From positions 868,001 to 932,000 of the forward strand of contig NZ_JASISV010000001.1 in assembly GCF_030063305.1 (NCBI RefSeq): a stretch of 64,000 bases of DNA. Reading direction: 5' to 3'. This DNA comes from Salinibacterium sp. G-O1 (GTDB lineage: Bacteria; Actinomycetota; Actinomycetes; Actinomycetales; Microbacteriaceae). This document shows positions 58,616 to 64,000 of the stretch, piece by piece (position 1 is the stretch's first letter; each line of letters starts with the position of its first letter). Below the pieces are notes generated by a model that was not told where the DNA came from, did not search any database, and was given only the letters and a program-made list of their open reading frames with translations. Made by a program: the position numbers and the translations under genes.

Positions 58616-59782
58616 ATGCCTGAGCGAGTGCTATTCGTACACGCCCACCCCGACGACGAGACAATCGCCACGGGTGCTGCCATCGCGACCCTCGTCGAGC
58701 GCGGCGCCATCGTCACCGTACTCACCTGCACGAGAGGGGAGCTGGGAGAGATCATTCCCGCCGACCTGCAGCACCTCGCTGGCGCCGGGCTTGCCGTGCA
58801 GAGGGAGCGCGAACTCAACGAGGCTCTCGCAGCGCTCGGCGTCACCGACCACCTGTATCTCGGTCTGGACGGGGCCCGCTGGGACGGGCGACCTCCGCGT
58901 CGCTACCTCGACTCCGGGATGCGCTGGGGCGCGAAGGGCGCCGAGGCCATGCATCCCGTCGACCCGGAATCCCTCACCGCAGCGGAACTCGGCGATGTTG
59001 CAGCAGACATCGCCGCCGTGATCATCGATCGCAAGCCCGACGTAGTGGTGAGTTGCGCCGCAGACGGTGGCTACGGACATCCCGACCATGTAAGGGCCCA
59101 CGACGCAACTCGCGCCGCCGCCGAGGTCGTGCGAGTGCCGTTCTATGTTGTCGACAGTCCCGGTGCGAAGCCTGGCCCACTCAGGGTCGAGTCGCGTCCC
59201 GTGCTGGAACGCAAGCGCGCAGCGCTCGCCGCCCACCGCACACAGGTGAGCGTCGACGGCGACACCTTCTCGCTGTCATCGGGTGCCCCGCGCCAGATCG
59301 ACGCCGTCGAGACCTACACCAGAGTGCGTCCCCACACCGGCAGCGAGTTTCACGACCAGAGCCTGTTCAGCCGGGTGGTTGCGCTCGTCGTGGCCACGGT
59401 GCTCGGTGCCTTCGCGGGCGTGACCCTCACCGCTGCACACCAGGCCACGGTTGCTGTGGGGCCGGTGATCGTGCCGTGGGGCATCATCACCGCCGTGATC
59501 GTGACCGCGGCCATCCTGACGGGGCTGCGGCTGGTGTTCGAGACGCGCATAGTGGCAGGATGCGCCGCAGTGGGCCTGCTCGGAGCCTCCGCGCTTCTGT
59601 CGATGCAGACCACCGGCGGCAGCGTGCTCATCCCCGCCAACCCGGCCGGGTACACCTGGACGTACGCCCCCGTGGTCCTCGCGGCGATCGTGCTCGCCTG
59701 GCCGCGATTCACACGTCCAGTTCACAGCGTGCAACCGGGTAAAGTTGAAGCCTCAGCTTCGAAAGGTTCCGATCTCCAGTGA
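58616..59782 (+). CDS. mshB: PIG-L family deacetylase (MshB-like) fused to a membrane domain
   Basis: The N-terminal ~245 residues match MshB, the zinc deacetylase of mycothiol synthesis: HAHPDDE (H11, D14), LGLDGARWDGRPPRRYLDSG and GYGHPDHVRAHD. The C-terminal ~130 residues hold four hydrophobic segments and resemble the small DUF6113 membrane protein that I recall as a separate gene near fdxA in other actinobacteria. The fusion would tether the enzyme to the membrane. ATG 58616 follows AAGGAGA. It overlaps the fdxA start. The symbol rests on the domain and the location. Confidence 0.82.
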   Translation: MPERVLFVHAHPDDETIATGAAIATLVERGAIVTVLTCTRGELGEIIPADLQHLAGAGLAVQRERELNEALAALGVTDHLYLGLDGARWDGRPPRRYLDSGMRWGAKGAEAMHPVDPESLTAAELGDVAADIAAVIIDRKPDVVVSCAADGGYGHPDHVRAHDATRAAAEVVRVPFYVVDSPGAKPGPLRVESRPVLERKRAALAAHRTQVSVDGDTFSLSSGAPRQIDAVETYTRVRPHTGSEFHDQSLFSRVVALVVATVLGAFAGVTLTAAHQATVAVGPVIVPWGIITAVIVTAAILTGLRLVFETRIVAGCAAVGLLGASALLSMQTTGGSVLIPANPAGYTWTYAPVVLAAIVLAWPRFTRPVHSVQPGKVEASASKGSDLQ

Positions 59783-60108
59783 CGTACGTCATCGCTCAGC
59801 CCTGCGTCGATCTCAAAGACCGCGCCTGCATCGACGAATGCCCCGTCGACTGCATCTACGAAGGCGACCGGATGCTGTACATCCACCCGGACGAATGCGT
59901 CGACTGCGGTGCGTGCGAGCCGGTCTGCCCCGTCGAAGCCATCTACTACGAAGACGACCTTCCCGATAAGTGGGCGGCCTACTACAAGGCGAACGTCGAA
60001 TTCTTTGACGAGGTCGGATCGCCCGGTGGAGCCGCGAAGGTCGGCGTCATCCACAAAGACCACGCACTCATTTCCGCGCTGCCCGAAGGTGGCGGCTCGT
60101 CAGAATGA
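59779..60108 (+). CDS. fdxA: 7Fe/4Fe-type ferredoxin
   Basis: The 109-residue ferredoxin has cysteines C9, C17, C21, C25 and C40, C43, C46, C50 (ACIDECPVDCIYE and CVDCGACEPVCPVE), the pattern of actinobacterial FdxA proteins. It carries electrons for unidentified partners. GTG 59779 overlaps the deacetylase stop, and its own stop overlaps dapC (ATGA). The fdxA-dapC pair is conserved in actinobacteria. Confidence 0.95.
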   Translation: MTYVIAQPCVDLKDRACIDECPVDCIYEGDRMLYIHPDECVDCGACEPVCPVEAIYYEDDLPDKWAAYYKANVEFFDEVGSPGGAAKVGVIHKDHALISALPEGGGSSE

Positions 60109-61196
60109 GCCTCGCGCTTCCTGACTTTCCGTGGGATTCGCTCACGCCGTACAGCGAGCGCGCGAAAGCGCATCCGGACGGCATGATCGACCTGTCCGTC
60201 GGATCGCCCGTCGACGCGACCCCAGCAGTGATTCGGGACGCGCTCGCTGCCGCGACCGACGCGCACGCCTATCCCCAGACGATGGGCACCCCCGCGCTGC
60301 GCGAAGCGATCGTGGAGTGGTTTCAGCGTCGCAGGTCGGTGAGCGGGCTCGGCGTCGCCAACGTGCTGCCGACCATCGGATCGAAAGAGCTGATCGCCCT
60401 CATGCCGCTGATGCTGGGGCTCGGCAAAGACGACGTCGTGGTGCAGCCCGCCGTGGCGTACCCGACATACGCGATCGGTGCCGCCATGGTCGGGGCGACG
60501 GTTGTGGCATCCGATGATCCGGCAGACTGGCCCGAAAACACCCGCCTGATCTGGGTCAATAGTCCCGGAAACCCCGACGGCAGGGTCTTGACAGTCGACG
60601 AACTGCGCGCAGCGGTCGCGAGAGCGCGTGAGCTCGGGGCGATCATCGCCGGCGACGAGTGCTACGCGGAGCTGAGCTGGGAAACCGAGACGGCCACGCC
60701 GTCGATCCTCGACCCGCGCGTGATTGGCGACGATCGCCGCTCGGTGCTCGCCGTCTACTCGCTCAGCAAGCAATCCAACCTGGCCGGCTACCGTGCCGCT
60801 TTCGCTGCCGGGTGCAGCGGGGTTATCGCCGAACTCCTCGGGGTGCGGAAGCACCTCGGACTTATCCCGCCGGCGCCCGTGCAGCGCGCAATGATCGCAG
60901 CTCTCGGTGACGAAGAGCATGTCGCCACCCAGCGGGAGCTGTACCGGTCCCGTCGATCGCGACTGCTTCCCGCCGTGGAGGCCGCCGGGTATCGGGTCGA
61001 CCACAGCGAGGGTGGGCTCTACCTGTGGGCCACGAAGGGGCAGGATTCCTGGGCATCCGTCGCCGAATTTGCCGAGTTGGGCATTCTCGTCGTGCCGGGC
61101 ACCTTCTATGGGGAGTCCCCGGCGAAGCACATTCGCATTGCACTCACCGCGACGGATGCCGATATTGACGCGGCCGTCGCCCGCCTGAAACTGTAG
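60105..61196 (+). CDS. dapC: Succinyldiaminopimelate transaminase
   Basis: The 363-residue class I/II aminotransferase makes N-succinyl-LL-diaminopimelate in lysine and peptidoglycan synthesis. Segments include DLSVGSPVD at the start, AYPQTMGTPALREAI, WVNSPGNPDGR and the PLP lysine in YSLSKQSNLAGYR. Its location next to fdxA and near dapD and dapE supports DapC over other class I enzymes. Confidence 0.93.
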   Translation: MSLALPDFPWDSLTPYSERAKAHPDGMIDLSVGSPVDATPAVIRDALAAATDAHAYPQTMGTPALREAIVEWFQRRRSVSGLGVANVLPTIGSKELIALMPLMLGLGKDDVVVQPAVAYPTYAIGAAMVGATVVASDDPADWPENTRLIWVNSPGNPDGRVLTVDELRAAVARARELGAIIAGDECYAELSWETETATPSILDPRVIGDDRRSVLAVYSLSKQSNLAGYRAAFAAGCSGVIAELLGVRKHLGLIPPAPVQRAMIAALGDEEHVATQRELYRSRRSRLLPAVEAAGYRVDHSEGGLYLWATKGQDSWASVAEFAELGILVVPGTFYGESPAKHIRIALTATDADIDAAVARLKL

Positions 61197-61256
61197 GGTC
61201 CCTCTAACCCACGGGCGCATCCTTTGCCCCATGTGACAGTGGTCTGTGGCGCACCC

Positions 61257-61262
61257 TAAGCT
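61257..61262 (+). promoter_or_regulatory. -10 hexamer TAAGCT for gltA, leaderless spacing
   Basis: TAAGCT ends 6 nt before GTG 61269. A TAAGGG-like stretch in the gap is too near the start for a ribosome binding site. Confidence 0.5.
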
Positions 61263-61268
61263 GTAAGG

Positions 61269-62564
61269 GTGAATGCAGCCGCTCCAGACCCCGAGAAGGC
61301 CACTCTCCATTTTCCCGGAGGGAGCGCTGAGTTCCCGGTGGTCCGGGGCACGGATGGTTTCGACTCGATCGACATCTCCACGTTCATGAAGCAGACGGGA
61401 TACACGGCCCTCGACCAGGGCTTCGTGAACACCGCATCCACCCGCAGCGAGATCACCTACATCGATGGTGACAAGGGCATCCTTCGGTATCGCGGATACG
61501 CCATCGAAGATGTCGCCAAGCACTCGACGTACCTCGAGGTTGCCTGGCTGCTGATCTACGGTGAGCTTCCCACGCCGGATCAGCTCGGCGAGTTCGACGA
61601 GAAGGTTCGCCGCCACACACTCCTGCACGAAGACCTGCGCCGCTTCTTCGACGCGCTGCCGCACAGCGCGCATCCGATGTCGGTGCTGTCCAGCGCGGTA
61701 TCCGCCCTGTCGACGTACTACGAAGACTCGCTCGACGTGCGCGATCCTGAGCAGGTCGAGATTTCGACCATCCGTCTGCTCGCTAAACTCCCGGTCATTG
61801 CGGCTTACGCCCACAAGAAGAGCCTCGGCCAGGCATTCCTGTACCCGGACAACAGCCTGAGCTTCGTCGACAACTTCCTGAAGCTGAACTTCGGCAACAA
61901 TGCGGAGCCGTATGAGGTCAATCCGGTGCTCTCGAAGGCGCTCGACCGCCTGCTGATCCTGCACGAAGACCACGAGCAGAACGCCTCGACCTCGACAGTG
62001 CGACTCGTCGGCTCGACCGAGGCCAACATCTTTGCCTCGGTCTCCGCCGGCATCAACGCGCTGTACGGTCCGCTTCACGGCGGGGCGAACGAGGCCGTGC
62101 TCAAGATGCTTGGTGAGATCAAGGCTTCCGGCGAAGGCGTCGAGCAGTTCATCGAACGCGTCAAGAACAAAGAAGACGGCATCCGTCTGATGGGATTCGG
62201 CCACCGGGTCTACAAGAACTTTGACCCGCGCGCGACACTCGTCAAAGAGAGCGCCGACGAGGTGCTGTCCGCGCTCGGGGTTCATGACGACCTTCTCGAG
62301 ATCGCCAAGGAGCTCGAGGCCGTCGCGCTGGCCGACGACTACTTCATCGAGCGAAAGCTCTACCCGAACGTCGACTTCTACACCGGCGTGATCTACAAGG
62401 CGATGGGATTCCCGCCGCGCATGTTCACCGTCCTGTTCGCTATCGGCCGTCTCCCCGGCTGGATCGCCAACTGGCGCGAGATGAACGAAGACCCCCGCAC
62501 CAAGATCGGGCGTCCGCAGCAGCTGTACACGGGATCTGAGATCAGGGACTGGCCTCAGCGCTAG
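61269..62564 (+). CDS. gltA: Citrate synthase
   Basis: The 431-residue enzyme condenses oxaloacetate and acetyl-CoA. The catalytic histidines lie in YGPLHGGANEAV and FGHRVYKNFDPR, and the aspartate in YPNVDFYTGV; the N-terminal GKG-like ITYIDGDKGILRYRGY segment is typical of the hexameric type I form. GTG 61269 has leaderless spacing to TAAGCT. It lies between dapC and dapD. Confidence 0.96.
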   Translation: MNAAAPDPEKATLHFPGGSAEFPVVRGTDGFDSIDISTFMKQTGYTALDQGFVNTASTRSEITYIDGDKGILRYRGYAIEDVAKHSTYLEVAWLLIYGELPTPDQLGEFDEKVRRHTLLHEDLRRFFDALPHSAHPMSVLSSAVSALSTYYEDSLDVRDPEQVEISTIRLLAKLPVIAAYAHKKSLGQAFLYPDNSLSFVDNFLKLNFGNNAEPYEVNPVLSKALDRLLILHEDHEQNASTSTVRLVGSTEANIFASVSAGINALYGPLHGGANEAVLKMLGEIKASGEGVEQFIERVKNKEDGIRLMGFGHRVYKNFDPRATLVKESADEVLSALGVHDDLLEIAKELEAVALADDYFIERKLYPNVDFYTGVIYKAMGFPPRMFTVLFAIGRLPGWIANWREMNEDPRTKIGRPQQLYTGSEIRDWPQR

Positions 62565-62574
62565 CCCCTCGGCC

Positions 62575-62611
62575 GCGCGCCCGTGCGCGCCGCCGCGCAC
62601 CCGTGCGCGCC
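62575..62611. repeat. Two direct GC-rich 17-bp repeats
   Basis: GCGCGCCCGTGCGCGCC (62575-62591) and GCGCACCCGTGCGCGCC (62595-62611) differ at one base, spaced 20 bp apart, just after gltA. They open a 353-bp gene-free stretch (62565-62917) that is otherwise filled by the two large repeat units. Confidence 0.5.
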
Positions 62612-62636
62612 TGCGTGGTCGCGCCGCCGCATCCCA

Positions 62637-62745
62637 CTTTCCACCATCGAGTGTGCGCAAATTGTCGCTAAGCGAGAGCTAAAGCGACAAAACGCGCACT
62701 CTCGATCTGCCGGGAGGGGCGGTACGGGCGGGACGCCCGCGCGGC
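62637..62745. repeat. Palindromic repeat element, copy 1
   Basis: The unit consists of CTTTCCACC, a 61-bp near-perfect hairpin (62646-62706, ATCGAG...CTCGAT, arm containing TGCGCAAATTGTCGCTA), then CTGCCGGGAGGGG and ACGGGCGGGACGCCC. It repeats 167 bp downstream with only two changes in the first 83 bp. Nothing in it looks coding. Confidence 0.8.
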
Positions 62746-62803
62746 TGCTAGCCGCCGCGCCCGCCGCCGCGCCGCCGCGCGCGTCCCGCGGCATGGCATC
62801 CCT

Positions 62804-62915
62804 CTTTCCACCATCGAGTGTGCGCAAATTGTCGCTAAGCCCGAGCTAAAGCGACAAAACGCGCACTCTCGATCTGCCGGGAGGGGGAGGGGGACGGGCG
62901 GGACGCCCGCGCGGC
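62804..62915. repeat. Palindromic repeat element, copy 2
   Basis: The copy matches 62637-62745; the hairpin spans 62813-62873. Its two differences lie at the hairpin loop (AGCGAGAGCT to AGCCCGAGCT). It ends 2 bp before the dapD stop on the minus strand, so it may also terminate gltA and dapD transcription. Confidence 0.8.
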
Positions 62916-62917
62916 CG

Positions 62918-63847
62918 TTACGCGTGCAGGGTGGAGTTGAGCTCGATGCCCTTGCCAGAACGGGTGAGAACCTCGACCGCGCCGGTCACCGAGTTGCGCC
63001 GGAACAGCAGCCCTGGCATCCCGCTCAACTCGACGGCCTTGACCTTGGCGCCGTCGGCCAGGATGACCTTGGTGCCGGCCGTGACGTACAGCCCTGCCTC
63101 GACGACGGTGTCGTCGCCGATCGAGATTCCGACGCCCGAGTTCGCCCCGAGCAGTGCGCGGGCTCCGATCGAGACGCGCTCCGTTCCGCCGCCAGAGAGG
63201 GTGCCCATGATGGATGCACCACCGCCGATGTCCGCGCCGTCGCCGACCACGACCCCCTGTGAAATGCGGCCCTCGACCATGGAGGTGCCGAGCGTTCCTG
63301 CGTTGAAGTTCACGAAGCCCTCATGCATGACCGTGGTGCCGGGGGAGAGATGGGCGCCGAGGCGCACGCGCGAGGCATCGGCGATGCGCACGCGAGCCGG
63401 CGACAGGTAGTCGAGCAGTCGCGGGAACTTGTCGATGCCGGTTGCGCTGATGCCGGCACGCTGCAGCTGCGGGCGCAGGCGGTCGAAGTCGGCAGGATGC
63501 ACGGGGCCGGCGTTGGTCCACGCGACGATCGGCAGGTGGCCGAAGATGCCATCCAGGTTGATCGTGTTGGGCTTCACGAGCAGGTGGCTGAGCAGGTGCA
63601 GGCGCAGGTAGGCGTCTGGCGTGGACGCCGGCGGGGCATCCAGATCGATCTCCACCGTGCGGAAGTCGAGGGTGACATTGCGACGCTCGTCTGCGCCTTC
63701 GAGGTCTTCGAATTCGGCTGGCGCAATGTACGGATCTGTGCCGTCAGGCAGAGCGCCGAGGGCGGGCTTGGGGAACCAGGTGTCGAGAACGGTTCCATCT
63801 CCGGCTACGGTGGCAAGCCCGTAGCCCCATGCGGCGCGCGAAGTCAT
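62918..63847 (-). CDS. dapD: Tetrahydrodipicolinate N-succinyltransferase
   Basis: The 309-residue enzyme succinylates tetrahydrodipicolinate in the succinylase branch of lysine synthesis. The start [21 protein letters not shown] is characteristic of the actinobacterial form; the C-terminal half has the left-handed beta-helix hexapeptides ([40 protein letters not shown]). It is divergent from dapE, 26 bp away. Confidence 0.95.
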   Translation of the reverse strand: MTSRAAWGYGLATVAGDGTVLDTWFPKPALGALPDGTDPYIAPAEFEDLEGADERRNVTLDFRTVEIDLDAPPASTPDAYLRLHLLSHLLVKPNTINLDGIFGHLPIVAWTNAGPVHPADFDRLRPQLQRAGISATGIDKFPRLLDYLSPARVRIADASRVRLGAHLSPGTTVMHEGFVNFNAGTLGTSMVEGRISQGVVVGDGADIGGGASIMGTLSGGGTERVSIGARALLGANSGVGISIGDDTVVEAGLYVTAGTKVILADGAKVKAVELSGMPGLLFRRNSVTGAVEVLTRSGKGIELNSTLHA

Positions 63848-63853
63848 ACCTCA

Positions 63854-63867
63854 AGAGTACTTAAACT
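63854..63867. promoter_or_regulatory. Back-to-back -10 hexamers for dapD and dapE
   Basis: TACTCT on the minus strand (63854-63859) ends 6 nt before the dapD ATG; TAAACT on the plus strand (63862-63867) ends 6 nt before the dapE GTG. Only 2 bp separate them, so each -35 would lie in the coding sequence of the other gene. Confidence 0.5.
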
Positions 63868-63873
63868 GGTCGG

Positions 63874-64000
63874 GTGACTGACACCAACCATGCGATCCCT
63901 CTGCTCGACCTGACGGCGAGCTCGGTCGAGCTCACGCAGCAACTCTGCGACATCGAGTCGGTGTCGGGGGATGAGCGGCTCATCGCAGACGCGATCGTCC
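63874..64000 (+). CDS. dapE: Succinyl-diaminopimelate desuccinylase, 5' part
   Basis: Only 42 residues are visible before the right edge. The segment LTQQLCDIESVSGDERLIADA is the N-terminal helix-turn typical of M20 deacylases, and the divergent neighbour dapD supports DapE. Catalytic residues lie beyond the window. The GTG start has leaderless spacing to TAAACT. Confidence 0.8.
   Translation, partial: MTDTNHAIPLLDLTASSVELTQQLCDIESVSGDERLIADAIV

Noticed and set aside
59982-62660. An 892-codon open frame on the minus strand across fdxA, dapC and gltA
   Set aside because: It is antisense to three well-identified genes, rich in Arg/Gly/Val/Ala in the way of high-GC shadow frames, and shows no domain.
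62637-62915. CRISPR array
   Set aside because: Only two repeats, each a long hairpin of 83 bp or more, with no spacer periodicity and no cas genes nearby.

Overview
The window looks like chromosome from a high-GC actinobacterium, most likely a Microbacteriaceae-type organism. That assignment is inferred from protein character: an MshB-like mycothiol-pathway deacetylase, a deazaflavin (F420)-type oxidoreductase, DUF4245 and DUF6264-type proteins, the actinobacterial fdxA-dapC pair, GTG/TTG starts and many promoters placed as for leaderless mRNAs. I see no rRNA, tRNA, insertion sequence, prophage or CRISPR array. The content is mostly core metabolism with some accessory operons. Both edges cut genes: a class V aminotransferase on the left and dapE on the right.

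Layout. 1-8.9 kb: PhoH ATPase, a membrane protein, a minus-strand operon xseA-xseB-DUF4245-carbonic anhydrase-fumC, then divergent ispH. 9-14.8 kb: class II fructose-bisphosphate aldolase, then a GntR regulator and an acid-sugar operon (DUF1537 kinase, 3-hydroxyacid dehydrogenase, GntP permease). 14.9-22.6 kb: glpX, rmuC, a LysR regulator with mmsA, a DEDD exonuclease, a CPBP protease whose frame does not close normally, and ychF. 22.6-28.8 kb: small membrane, SDR, secreted and F420-type proteins, ppx, and a citrulline-to-proline module (ocd-ctlX) divergent from an Lrp-type regulator. 29-33.8 kb: ABC-F ATPase, DoxX, two tandemly duplicated J-domain membrane proteins, a guanidinium exporter behind a guanidine-III riboswitch, and a Lon-N-domain protein. 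33.8-38.5 kb: gcvT-gcvH-gcvP under a tandem glycine riboswitch. 38.6-39.8 kb: a second CPBP protease with a DCC thiol oxidoreductase.

39.8-52.6 kb holds two successive complete oligopeptide ABC transporter operons. Their ~200-bp control regions are paralogous and collinear: same palindrome, same upstream box, same -10 and the same TTG start. 52.6-64 kb: typA, a lipoprotein, the iron-uptake operon efeUOB behind a DtxR/IdeR-type box, then an mshB-like fusion, fdxA, dapC, gltA, dapD and dapE (lysine/diaminopimelate synthesis and TCA entry).

The least explained features are non-coding. There is a family of intergenic hairpins (two 83-bp near-identical copies near 62.7 and 62.85 kb, with a degenerate relative at 21.4 kb), an 81-bp element with perfect 21-bp arms at 28.86 kb, and another long palindrome at 38.55 kb. 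About fifteen genes carry a TAnnnT hexamer 6-9 nt before the start codon, which suggests widespread leaderless transcription.
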